Both the position numbers and the translations under genes were made by a program. 64,000 nt of DNA. It comes from Streptomonospora salina (GTDB taxonomy: Bacteria; Actinomycetota; Actinomycetes; Streptosporangiales; Streptosporangiaceae). The stretch lies in NCBI RefSeq assembly GCF_014204715.1, contig NZ_JACHLY010000002.1, forward strand, positions 372,001-436,000, read 5' to 3'. Positions 8,670-18,629 of this stretch are shown one piece after another (positions within the stretch are counted from its first letter, which is position 1; every line of letters begins with the position of its first letter). The notes under the pieces are model-generated. The model was not told the origin of the DNA, searched no databases, and worked only from the letters and a program-made list of their open reading frames with translations.

Positions 8670-8876
8670 ATGAGCGAACGCGCCGCCCCGCACTACTGCC
8701 CCTACTGCGGGGACGAGGACTTGATGCCGCACGAGGACGACGGCGAAGCCGGCGCGGGCTACCCCTGGGCCTGCCTGGCCTGCGCGCGGGTGTTCCGGGT
8801 GAAGTTCATCGGCCTGCGCTCGGCCGCTTTCGGCGGCCCCGACAGCGGCCGTACACCGACGGATGGGAACGCATGA
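8670..8876 (+). CDS. Small zinc-ribbon protein of the sulfite reductase operon
   Basis: A 68-residue protein with two Cys pairs, CPYC near the N-terminus and CLAC about 25 residues later, forming a probable zinc ribbon. A GTGAGGA ribosome site precedes ATG 8670. Its stop overlaps the start of cysH (ATGA at 8873-8876), so the two are translationally coupled. Small proteins of this kind sit between sir and cysH in many actinobacteria; the function is unknown. A role in cluster or partner handling is only suggested by position. Confidence 0.85.
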   Translation: MSERAAPHYCPYCGDEDLMPHEDDGEAGAGYPWACLACARVFRVKFIGLRSAAFGGPDSGRTPTDGNA

Positions 8877-9565
8877 ACGTCACATTGGACGGCCAGGACC
8901 TGGCGGACAGGGCCGCGGCCGAACTGGAAGACGCAAGCGCTCAGGAGATCATCCAGTGGGCCTCCGAGACCTTCGGCGACCGGCTGTGCATGACCTCCTC
9001 CATGGCCGACGCACTCATGGTCGACCTGGCCTCCCAGGTCGTCCCCGGAATCGACGTCATCTTCCTGGACACCGGCTACCACTTCGCCGAGACCATCGGC
9101 ACGCGCGACGCGGTGGAGTCCGTCTACCCCATCAATCTGATCAACGTCGAACCGCAGCGCAGCGTGGCCGAGCAGGACCGCGACCTGGGCCCGCGGCTGC
9201 ACGGCCGCAACCCCGGAATCTGCTGCCACGTGCGCAAGGTGGAACCGCTGCAGCGCGCGCTGGAGCCCTACGACGCGTGGCTGACCGGCCTGCGCCGCGA
9301 CGACGCCGCCACCCGCCGCGGCACCGGAGTGGTCCAGTGGGACCGCCGCAAGAAGATGGTCAAGGTCAACCCGATCGCCCGGTGGACCCGCGAAGAGGTC
9401 GACACCTACATCGAGGAGAAGGGTGTCCTGGTCAACCCGCTGCAGTACGACGGGTTCCCGTCCATCGGCTGCGCCCCCTGCACGCGGCGGGTGGCCGGGG
9501 GCGAGGATCCGCGCAGCGGCCGCTGGGCGGGGATGAACAAGACCGAGTGCGGCATACACGTTTGA
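8873..9565 (+). CDS. cysH: Adenylylsulfate (APS) reductase, CysH family
   Basis: A 230-residue thioredoxin-dependent reductase converting activated sulfate to sulfite. The [4Fe-4S] ligands that mark the APS-using type are present: Cys-Cys at 117-118 (ICCHVRKVEPL) and CxxC at 200-203 (GCAPCT). The catalytic Cys is in the C-terminal ECGIH motif (Cys 226). The PP-loop nucleotide site lies in the N-terminal third (MTSSMADALM). The cluster cysteines argue for APS rather than PAPS as substrate. It overlaps the zinc-ribbon gene by four bases. Confidence 0.95.
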   Translation: MNVTLDGQDLADRAAAELEDASAQEIIQWASETFGDRLCMTSSMADALMVDLASQVVPGIDVIFLDTGYHFAETIGTRDAVESVYPINLINVEPQRSVAEQDRDLGPRLHGRNPGICCHVRKVEPLQRALEPYDAWLTGLRRDDAATRRGTGVVQWDRRKKMVKVNPIARWTREEVDTYIEEKGVLVNPLQYDGFPSIGCAPCTRRVAGGEDPRSGRWAGMNKTECGIHV

Positions 9566-9576
9566 GCGGGGCCGGG

Positions 9577-10353
9577 ATGAGCGACGGAGCGCGGAGCGGT
9601 GCGGACGTTCCGCTGGTAGCGGTGGCCCACGGCAGCGCGGACACGCGCTCGGCGCGGGCCGTCGAGGCGCTGTTCGAGCGCGTGCGCGGAATGCGGCCCG
9701 GCCTGGACGTGCGCGTGGCCTACCTGGACCACGTGGCGCCGGGCGCCGAGGATGCGCTGACCGGGCTGGCGGCCGAGGGAGCCGGTGAGGCCGTAGTGCT
9801 GCCGGCGCTGCTGACGGCCGCTTACCACAGCAAAGTCGACCTGCCCTCGGTCCTGGACCGGGTGCGGGAGTCGTGCCCGTGGCTGCGGGTGCACTACGGC
9901 TCGACCCTGGGGCCGCACCCGCTGCTGCTGGACGCGGTGGAGCGGCGCCTGGCCCGAACGCCCCGGGCGCGCCGGGCGGGGACGTCGCTGGTGCTGGCGT
10001 CCGCGGGGTCCAGCCACGCCGACGCCAACGCGGTGATCGCCGGCGCCGCCGCCGACCTGTGGCGGCGCGGTCCCTGGGAGCGCGTGGTTCCGGCGTTCGC
10101 GTCGGCGGCCTCCCCCGACCCCGGCGAGGCGGTGGCCGCCCTGCGTGCCGAGGGCGCCGCGCGTGTGGCCGTGGCCGGCTACCTGCTGGCACCGGGCTAC
10201 TTCGCCGACCGGGTGGCCGAGCGGTCCTTCGCCGCGGGCGCGGAGGCGGTCTCGCCCGCTCTGGGCGACGCCCCCGAGGTGGCCGAGGCGGTGCTGCGCC
10301 GCTACGACGAGGCGCTGGGCCGCGTACCGGTGCCGGACGCGGCGGCGCGGTAG
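9577..10353 (+). CDS. Sirohydrochlorin chelatase (CbiX/SirB family)
   Basis: A 258-residue protein with two CbiX-like repeats. The start VAVAHGSAD carries the conserved metal-binding His of class II chelatases, and AAYHSKVD carries the second His. In this operon it most likely inserts Fe(II) into sirohydrochlorin to make sirohaem for the sulfite reductase encoded upstream. Cobalt insertion for cobalamin is the alternative. ATG 9577 lies 11 bases after the cysH stop. A GC-rich hairpin follows the gene. No ATP sulfurylase or APS kinase gene is in this cluster. Confidence 0.88.
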   Translation: MSDGARSGADVPLVAVAHGSADTRSARAVEALFERVRGMRPGLDVRVAYLDHVAPGAEDALTGLAAEGAGEAVVLPALLTAAYHSKVDLPSVLDRVRESCPWLRVHYGSTLGPHPLLLDAVERRLARTPRARRAGTSLVLASAGSSHADANAVIAGAAADLWRRGPWERVVPAFASAASPDPGEAVAALRAEGAARVAVAGYLLAPGYFADRVAERSFAAGAEAVSPALGDAPEVAEAVLRRYDEALGRVPVPDAAAR

Positions 10354-10374
10354 GCGCGCGAGATCGCGGCCCCT

Positions 10375-10396
10375 CCCGCCGGCGATCGGCGGCGGG
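10375..10396 (+). terminator. Hairpin after the sulfate assimilation operon
   Basis: CCCGCCG (10375-10381) pairs with CGGCGGG (10390-10396) across an 8-base loop, just after the chelatase stop. There is no T-run, as is common in GC-rich actinobacteria. Confidence 0.4.
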
Positions 10397-10627
10397 CGTG
10401 GGATCACCCGACGGCGGGCGCCGCGCCGCACCGGCGGTGCGTGGGCCCGGTGGGCGCCAGCTCGGAACCTGTACTCCTGCCCCCGCTTGGCGCCCCGCTG
10501 CCGGAGCTTCCTTACGCTGCGGAGCTGGCCCGAGTGGCGGTCCCGCGTCCGGTGCGCGGCCAGGCGTTAGGCTGGCCCCCACCGTGACCCGAATCGCATT
10601 CGGGAGTCGTCGAAGGGAAGCCGCGCC

Positions 10628-12262
10628 ATGCCCCCTACGCACGAGGTTTTCAACCAGCCCGAGCCGCTGGAGGACCACGACGCCGCCGCCGATCCCGCGC
10701 TGCTGTCGGGGCTGGAGCGCGAGGAGGCCGGCTGGGCGGCCGAGGAGGTGCACGAGCTGGGGCGTCTGGCCGGCACCGCCCGCGCCCAGGCCTGGGGCGA
10801 GCAGGCCAACGCCAACGAGCCGGTGCTGCGCACCCACGACCGCTACGGCCACCGCGTCGACGAGGTCGACTTCCACCCCGCTTGGCACGTGCTGATGGAC
10901 ACGGCCGTGACCCGCGGGCTGCACGCCGCGCCGTGGGCCGACGACCGCCCCGGCGCCCACGTCGCCCGCGCCGCGAAGTTCTACACCTGGTCGCAGGTGG
11001 AGAACGGGCACGGCTGCCCGATCTCGATGACGTATGCGGCGGTGCCGGCGCTGCGCCACTCCCCCGAGCTGGCCGCGCGCCTGGAGCCGCTGCTGACGGC
11101 GCGCACCTACGACTTCGGGCTGCGCCCGCCGGAATCCAAGAGCGGCCTGCTCGCGGGCATGTCGATGACCGAGAAGCAGGGCGGCTCCGACGTGCGGGCC
11201 AACACCACGCGCGCCGTGCCCGCCGCCGAGGGCGGCTACCGCCTCACCGGGCACAAGTGGTTCACGTCGGCGCCGATGGGCGACCTGTTCCTCACTCTCG
11301 CCCAGGCGCCGGAAGGGCTGACCTGCTTCCTGGTGCCGCGGGTGCTGGAGGACGGCACGCGCAACGCGCTGGCGATCCAGCGGCTCAAGGACAAGCTCGG
11401 CAACCGGTCCAACGCCTCGGCGGAGCTGGAGTACGACGGCGCCTTCGCCTGGCCGGTGGGAGAACCGGGCCGGGGCGTGCGCACCATCCTCGAAATGGTC
11501 AACGGCACGCGGCTGGACTGCGTGATCGGGTCGGCGGCCGGCATGCGGGCCGGGCTGGTACAGGCCCTCCACCACGCCGCGCAGCGCCACGCCTTCGGCG
11601 GTGCCCTCATCGGACAGCCGCTGATGCGCAACGTGCTGGCCGACCTCGCGCTGGAGTCGGAGGCCGCGACCGCCCTGATGATGCGCCTGGCCGGCGCCGC
11701 AGACCGGGCGGTCCGCGGCGACGAGGGCGAAGCCGCCTTCCGCCGGGTCGCGGTGGCGGTGGGCAAGTTCTGGGTGACCAAGCGGCTGGCCGCACACTCC
11801 GCCGAGGCACTGGAGTGCCTGGGCGGCAACGGCTATGTCGAGGAGTCCGGGATGCCGCGGCTGTTCCGGGAGTCGCCGCTGAACTCGATCTGGGAGGGGT
11901 CGGGCAACGTCGCGGCGCTGGACGTGCTGCGCGCGCTGGGGCGCCGTCCCGAGGCGGTCGAGGCGTTCGTCGCCGAACTGCGCCGCGCCGAGGGCGCCGA
12001 CTCCCGGTTCGACGGTGCGCTGAAGACACTGCTGGAACTGCTGCACGACACCGACGAGGCCGAGTTCCGGGCGCGCCGGATCGTCGAGTCCATGGCGCTG
12101 CTCCTGCAGGCCTCGCTGCTGATCCGGCACGGCCCCGGGCCCGTCGCCGACGCGTTCGCCGCGTCGCGTCTGGGCGGCGACTGGGGCGGCGTGTTCGGGA
12201 CCCTGCCGCGCGGCGCCGACACCGCCGCGATCATCGACCGCGCCCGTCCCGAGCCCGCCTGA
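10628..12262 (+). CDS. aidB: AidB-like acyl-CoA dehydrogenase family protein
   Basis: A 544-residue flavoprotein of the AidB branch of acyl-CoA dehydrogenases. Typical features are the GHGCPISMTYAAVPAL segment, the FAD-binding MTEKQGGSDVRANTT motif and the C-terminal ECLGGNGYVEE and PLNSIWEGSGNV motifs. The length fits AidB (about 540) rather than ordinary acyl-CoA dehydrogenases (about 380). E. coli AidB binds DNA and is induced by alkylation; substrate and role in actinobacteria are unclear. It stands alone, with hairpins on both sides. Confidence 0.9.
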   Translation: MPPTHEVFNQPEPLEDHDAAADPALLSGLEREEAGWAAEEVHELGRLAGTARAQAWGEQANANEPVLRTHDRYGHRVDEVDFHPAWHVLMDTAVTRGLHAAPWADDRPGAHVARAAKFYTWSQVENGHGCPISMTYAAVPALRHSPELAARLEPLLTARTYDFGLRPPESKSGLLAGMSMTEKQGGSDVRANTTRAVPAAEGGYRLTGHKWFTSAPMGDLFLTLAQAPEGLTCFLVPRVLEDGTRNALAIQRLKDKLGNRSNASAELEYDGAFAWPVGEPGRGVRTILEMVNGTRLDCVIGSAAGMRAGLVQALHHAAQRHAFGGALIGQPLMRNVLADLALESEAATALMMRLAGAADRAVRGDEGEAAFRRVAVAVGKFWVTKRLAAHSAEALECLGGNGYVEESGMPRLFRESPLNSIWEGSGNVAALDVLRALGRRPEAVEAFVAELRRAEGADSRFDGALKTLLELLHDTDEAEFRARRIVESMALLLQASLLIRHGPGPVADAFAASRLGGDWGGVFGTLPRGADTAAIIDRARPEPA

Positions 12263-12264
12263 CA

Positions 12265-12310
12265 GCTGCGCCCCGGCCGGGGTGTCCGCAATCCCCGATC
12301 CGGGCGCAGC
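12265..12310 (+). terminator. Terminator-like hairpin after aidB
   Basis: GCTGCGCCC (12265-12273) pairs with GGGCGCAGC (12302-12310). Inside lies a further CCCC/GGGG pairing. It begins two bases after the aidB stop. Confidence 0.55.
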
Positions 12311-12468
12311 CGTGGGGGCCGAAACCGGACACCAATGCGGCAAGCACGTCGGAATCGGGCATCGCCCCCGTGGTGACCTGCACGATTCGGCGACAGGAGG
12401 AATACTCGACCGGCCAGGACGGAACAACCATCTCGTCACAGGACGAATGAGAAACGAGATTGCTTGCC

Positions 12469-14592
<2,124 letters not shown>

Positions 14593-14682
14593 GGGCCGCC
14601 TTCCCGGGTCCGCGGCGGGTGCCCGGCCCGGGGAGGGGCTCGGTACCCGCGGGCCCGGCGGACCGCGGCAGGCGGTGTTGTT

Positions 14683-14688
14683 TAGGCT
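14683..14688 (+). promoter_or_regulatory. Putative -10 element for a leaderless transcript
   Basis: TAGGCT ends seven bases before ATG 14696, with no Shine-Dalgarno sequence between. This fits transcription beginning at or next to the start codon. Confidence 0.5.
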
Positions 14689-14695
14689 CGCAACC

Positions 14696-15466
14696 ATGAC
14701 TTCCGCACCCACCGCCGCCGCAGGTCAGGGCCCCCGGTTCCGCGCGCTGCTCCCGCATCCCCAGGACGGGGCCGACATCGTCGCCGCCTACGCCTATCCG
14801 GAGGGCCTCGCGCGCCCCTGGCTGCGCGCCAACATGGTCTCCAGCGCCGACGGCGGGGCCTGGGGCCCGTCGGGCCGCACCGCCGACCTGTCCTCCCCGC
14901 CCGACCGCGCCGTGATGAGCGTGCTGCGCGGGCACGCCGACGTCGTGCTGGCGGGGGCGGGGACGGCGCGCATCGAAGGGTACCGTCCGGTGCGCCCGCG
15001 CGAGCTGTGGGGCGATCTGCGCGACGGGCGCCCCGAAACCCCGCCCCTGGCGGTGGTGACCCGCACCCTGGACGTGCATCCCGACGTGCTCGCGGGGGCG
15101 CCGCCGCACTCGCGCACCGTCGTGATCACCACGGAGTCGGCTCCGGCCGACCGGCGCCGCGAGGCCGAGCGGACCGCCGACGTGGTGGTGGCGGGCAGCA
15201 CGTGGGTGCGCCCCCAGGCGGTGCTGGATGCGCTGGCCGAGCGCGGCCTGTACCGGGTCCTGACCGAAGGCGGGCCGCACCTGCTGGCGGAGTTCGCGGC
15301 GGAGGGGCTGCTGGATGAGCTGTGCCTGACGCTGAGCCCGCGTCTGCTGGGCCCCGAGCCCGCCCGGATCGTCGCCGGCGACGCCCCGTCCCACACGCGC
15401 GACCTGCGCATGGCGGGGCTGCTGGAGTCGGAGGAGTCGCTGTTCATCAGGTACACGCGGCCCTGA
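14696..15466 (+). CDS. Pyrimidine reductase family protein (RibD C-terminal domain)
   Basis: A 256-residue reductase of the RibD C-terminal/dihydrofolate-reductase-like fold. Visible motifs are NMVSSADGG near residue 40, the NADPH-binding LAGAGTARIEGY and the C-terminal RVLTEGGPHLLAEF. It lacks the deaminase half of bifunctional RibD. It may reduce a pyrimidine in riboflavin synthesis or another pterin-like substrate; no other riboflavin gene is nearby, so this is open. It appears leaderless. Confidence 0.85.
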   Translation: MTSAPTAAAGQGPRFRALLPHPQDGADIVAAYAYPEGLARPWLRANMVSSADGGAWGPSGRTADLSSPPDRAVMSVLRGHADVVLAGAGTARIEGYRPVRPRELWGDLRDGRPETPPLAVVTRTLDVHPDVLAGAPPHSRTVVITTESAPADRRREAERTADVVVAGSTWVRPQAVLDALAERGLYRVLTEGGPHLLAEFAAEGLLDELCLTLSPRLLGPEPARIVAGDAPSHTRDLRMAGLLESEESLFIRYTRP

Positions 15467-15542
15467 TCGCCGGTCCCGGCGTGAGCGCCGGGCTTCGCGC
15501 CGGCGGCGGGTCCGGCCGGTTCCGGACCGCCGCCGGGGACGC

Positions 15543-15587
15543 ATAACCGAACCGTCTGCGGGACATACCCGGAGTGTGGTTCGTTAT
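15543..15587. promoter_or_regulatory. Inverted repeat upstream of the GntR gene, candidate operator
   Basis: ATAACCGAACC (15543-15553) and GGTTCGTTAT (15578-15587) form an imperfect dyad about 140 bases before the GntR start, in an otherwise GC-rich gap. The AT-rich arms are consistent with an operator, possibly for autoregulation. Confidence 0.4.
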
Positions 15588-15727
15588 CACGCTCCCCCCT
15601 ATGTGGGTGGTAAACGAGGCAATCGGCAAGATTCCCGACCCCCGACCCGGCTCCCCCAGCGAAGGCGGCGCGGTCACGGCCGGAGCGCCGCCCCCTTCCG
15701 CCGTCCCAGTGCTTTCCGGGCGAGAGG

Positions 15728-16492
15728 ATGAACGCAGTGCCGACGTCCGAAAACGACGCACCGCTCTACCGCGAGATCGCCGAGGATGTGCGAGCCGCCA
15801 TCGCCTCGGGACGGTTCTCCGACGGAGACCGCGTTCCCGGCGAGAACGACCTGATGAAGCAGTACGGCGTCGCCCGGGCCACGGCCCGCCAAGCGCTGTC
15901 GGTGCTGATCGACGAGGGCGTCGTCGTGGCGATCCGCGGTTCCGGGGTCTACGTCCGCACCTTCCGACCGCTGCGCCGGCACGGTCCGCGACGGCTGTCG
16001 CGGGATCTGTGGGGCGCGGGGCGCGCCGTCTGGCAGGCCGACGCCGCCGGCGGCTCCTTCGAGACCGACGGGATCGAGGTGGACACGGCCCCCGCTCCTG
16101 CCTACGTCGCCCGCGCGCTGGGGCTGGACGACCGGGCGCCGGTGGTGCGGCGCCACCGGCGCTACCGGTTGGCCCAGCGGCCGATGCAGCTGGCCACGTC
16201 CTACCTCCCGGCGGATCTGGCGCGGGGCACGGCCATCGCCGAGCCCGACACCGGCCCCGGCGGCATCTACGCCCGCCTGGCCGAGCAGGGGCGGGCGCCC
16301 GCCCACTTCACCGAGGAGGTCCGGGTGCGCATGCCCACGCCCGACGAGTCGCGGGCGCTGGCCCTGCAGCGGGGCACCCCGGTGCTGGACGTCTTGCGCA
16401 CGGCGCTGACCGCCGAACACACGCCCGTGGAGTTCAACGAGATGACCCTGGACGGTTCGGCCTATGTGCTGCAGTACGACTTCGACGCGTGA
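15728..16492 (+). CDS. GntR family transcriptional regulator (HutC/UTRA type)
   Basis: A 254-residue regulator. An N-terminal winged helix (residues about 10-75, with LYREIAEDVRAAI and ARATARQALSVL) is followed by a UTRA effector domain ending in LDGSAYVLQYDFDA. HutC-type regulators respond to small metabolites such as sugars or amino-acid catabolites. No target gene is obvious next to it, so the ligand is unknown. A GC-rich terminator separates it from the convergent gene downstream. Confidence 0.9.
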   Translation: MNAVPTSENDAPLYREIAEDVRAAIASGRFSDGDRVPGENDLMKQYGVARATARQALSVLIDEGVVVAIRGSGVYVRTFRPLRRHGPRRLSRDLWGAGRAVWQADAAGGSFETDGIEVDTAPAPAYVARALGLDDRAPVVRRHRRYRLAQRPMQLATSYLPADLARGTAIAEPDTGPGGIYARLAEQGRAPAHFTEEVRVRMPTPDESRALALQRGTPVLDVLRTALTAEHTPVEFNEMTLDGSAYVLQYDFDA

Positions 16493-16680
16493 GCGGCGTT
16501 CGGGGATCCGGCCGCGGTGGGGGCTGCGGCGGGCACGCTGCGCGCGGCCGGGCCGCGTGCGGCTTCCGGGCCGGCGACTGTTGACGTGCAGGCGCTTTCG
16601 TGCCCGTATAGAGGGCGGGGTTCACTAGGGAACCTGCGGCGCCCCGCCGGCGGCCACGCGTCTCGGCACGGTGCCGTGTG

Positions 16681-16718
16681 CTCGGCGGGCCGGGAGAGGA
16701 CGGCCCCGGCCCGCCGAG
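16681..16718. terminator. Bidirectional hairpin between converging genes
   Basis: CTCGGCGGGCCGG (16681-16693) pairs perfectly with CCGGCCCGCCGAG (16706-16718), a 13-bp stem. It lies between the GntR gene and the membrane protein gene on the opposite strand, so it can serve both. The remaining 16493-16680 holds no gene that I recognise. Confidence 0.7.
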
Positions 16719-16736
16719 CGAGCCGGGTGCCTGAAC

Positions 16737-17225
16737 CTACCGCCGCCCTCGTATCCGGTCCGCCCCCGCCCGGTCTCCGTCGACCGAGGCGAAGACCAGG
16801 AAGACCAGGGCGATGAGGGCTCCTCCGACGGCGACCGCCCCGCCCGCGGCGGGCAGGACGTCGCCGGAACCACCGGCGAACCACCGGCTGAGGGCGAAGC
16901 CCAGCAGGCCGGCGACGACCAGCGATCCGAAGGCGATCACACACAGCAGCGCGAGCAGCTTCCCGTCGGTCCACGGGCCCGGACGCGCCCGGAGCGCGCG
17001 CAAGGCCGCGGCGCCGGCGGTGAGCCGGACGGCCCAGTCGACTTCGGAAGCGGCTGCGGCGACTGCGTTCCACCCCGGCCGGGTCCCCTCACGGATCCGG
17101 CCGAGCTGGTGATCGACCCAGAGGCGGTAGTAGCGGGCCCACCCCACATGGAGCGGCTGTCGGTGAATCAATGGCTGTCGATACGAAACCAGCATTGTCA
17201 CACTCCCGGCTGCCGATAGCCTCAC
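16737..17225 (-). CDS. Hypothetical membrane protein
   Basis: A 162-residue protein I do not recognise. Residues 1-90 are soluble and include WARYYRLWVDHQLG; two hydrophobic helices follow (about 92-112 and 123-145), and the C-terminus is a short charged tail. The frame starts at GTG 17223-17225; an in-frame ATG 11 codons later could be the true start. A 160-base gap separates it from the divergent msrB. Confidence 0.6.
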   Translation of the reverse strand: MRLSAAGSVTMLVSYRQPLIHRQPLHVGWARYYRLWVDHQLGRIREGTRPGWNAVAAAASEVDWAVRLTAGAAALRALRARPGPWTDGKLLALLCVIAFGSLVVAGLLGFALSRWFAGGSGDVLPAAGGAVAVGGALIALVFLVFASVDGDRAGADRIRGRR

Positions 17226-17376
17226 TACGTTCCGTACCCGAACGCCTTTCCGACGAACTTCCCAGGAGTGAAGAAACAGGCATTGATCAGCCCATGGTGT
17301 GTTGACTCCACACCCACCGGCCGTCGTCTCCCCAATCGGACGAGGGAGTGCGAATCGCGGAAACGCGGTAGCGCGG

Positions 17377-17382
17377 TAGCGT
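17377..17382 (+). promoter_or_regulatory. Putative -10 element, leaderless msrB
   Basis: TAGCGT lies seven bases before the msrB ATG, and no ribosome site fits between. Confidence 0.45.
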
Positions 17383-17389
17383 CGCAGGT

Positions 17390-17812
17390 ATGGATGAAAC
17401 CACCGGCTCCGTGCACAAGTCCGACGAGGAGTGGCGCTCCCTGCTCGATCCGGCGGCCTTCGCCGTGCTGCGCCAGGGGGCCACCGAACGCCCGTGGAGC
17501 GGCGACTACGTCTCCACGTCGACCACCGGCGTCTACCGCTGCCGCGCCTGCGGCACCGAGTTGTTCCGCTCCGCCGAGAAGTTCGAGTCCCACTGCGGCT
17601 GGCCGAGCTTCTTCGACCCCGCCGAAAGCGAGGCGGTCGCGCTGTACGAGGACCGCTCCCTGGGTATGGTGCGCACGGAGGCGCGCTGCGCGCAGTGCGA
17701 CTCCCACCTCGGCCACGTCTTCTACGGCGAGGGGTACGACACGCCGACCGACGCCCGCTACTGCATCAACTCCGTGGCCCTCACGCTGGAGGCGGACGAC
17801 TCAGTGCAATAG
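17390..17812 (+). CDS. msrB: Peptide methionine-(R)-S-oxide reductase MsrB
   Basis: A 140-residue cytoplasmic enzyme repairing the R-sulfoxide of methionine with thioredoxin. Two zinc-binding CxxC pairs are present (CRAC and CAQC), with the conserved ESHCGWPSF segment and the catalytic Cys 125 in RYCINSVAL. The length is standard for MsrB. It appears leaderless. No msrA lies beside it. Confidence 0.95.
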   Translation: MDETTGSVHKSDEEWRSLLDPAAFAVLRQGATERPWSGDYVSTSTTGVYRCRACGTELFRSAEKFESHCGWPSFFDPAESEAVALYEDRSLGMVRTEARCAQCDSHLGHVFYGEGYDTPTDARYCINSVALTLEADDSVQ

Positions 17813-17929
17813 CATCCTCTTCCACGGGTCTACTCGGCTGGTCGTCTTGGGTCCTCCAGCCGTTACGATCGCTGTGCCCGCCCGCACACGCACGGCCCGG
17901 CCCGGCCCCCGCCCCGACGGAAGTTGGCG

Positions 17930-18598
17930 ATGACCGAACACGACCGGCAGACACCGGCCCCCGCCCGCACCTGGCGACGCATCCGGACCGGTATGGCCCG
18001 CGGGTCGGCGCCGTGGCTGCTGCCGGCCTTCGCCCTCGTCCTCGCCCTGGGAGCCGTGTCCGCCGTCGTGCCCGTCGTGCTGGCGGCCGCCCTGCCCGCG
18101 GTAGCGCTGGCGCTGGCGATGGTGTGGTTCTTCCGCGATCCCGACCGCGTCACCGCCGGCGCCGGAATCGCCTGTGCGGCCGACGGCGTCGTGCAGTTCA
18201 TCGACCCCCGCAGCGACGGCAGCACCCGCGTCGCCGTCTTCATGAACCCCCTGAACGTGCACGTCAACCGTGCACCGCTGGAAGGGGTCGTGGCCGGTGT
18301 CCAGCACCGGCCCGGCGGCTTCCGACCTGCATTCGACAAGGACAGCGAGCGTAATGAGCGCGTCATCTGGACCTTCCAAACCGAGATCGGTGAGGTCACG
18401 GTCGTTCAAATCGCCGGCGCGATGGTCCGGCGTATCGTCCCGTATCTCACTGAAGGGCAGAAGGTGGAGAAGGGGCAGAGGATCGGCCTCATCCGCTTCG
18501 GCTCCCGTGTCGACGTCTACCTCCCGCCGGGGGTCGCCCCGGCGGTGGCGGTCGGCCAGAAGGTTCGAGCCGGGGAAGCCCGCCTCGACCGGGAGTGA
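17930..18598 (+). CDS. psd: Phosphatidylserine decarboxylase proenzyme
   Basis: A 222-residue PSD of the short type. Two N-terminal hydrophobic helices (about 27-70) anchor it. The self-cleavage site is Gly-Ser at residues 191-192 (RFGSRVDV), where Ser 192 would become the pyruvoyl group of the small subunit. FMNPLNVHVNRAP carries conserved active-site residues. It turns phosphatidylserine into phosphatidylethanolamine and is followed directly by pssA, which makes the substrate. ATG 17930 was chosen; an in-frame TTG two codons upstream is less likely. Confidence 0.92.
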   Translation: MTEHDRQTPAPARTWRRIRTGMARGSAPWLLPAFALVLALGAVSAVVPVVLAAALPAVALALAMVWFFRDPDRVTAGAGIACAADGVVQFIDPRSDGSTRVAVFMNPLNVHVNRAPLEGVVAGVQHRPGGFRPAFDKDSERNERVIWTFQTEIGEVTVVQIAGAMVRRIVPYLTEGQKVEKGQRIGLIRFGSRVDVYLPPGVAPAVAVGQKVRAGEARLDRE

Positions 18599-18629
18599 CA
18601 CCGCACCTCCCGGCGGCGACGGCGTCCCG

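Noticed and set aside
8759-12439. Minus-strand open frame of about 1,226 codons opposite cysH, the chelatase and aidB
   Set aside because: It is a shadow of GC-rich codons on the plus strand: low complexity, no family match, and it covers four well-supported genes.
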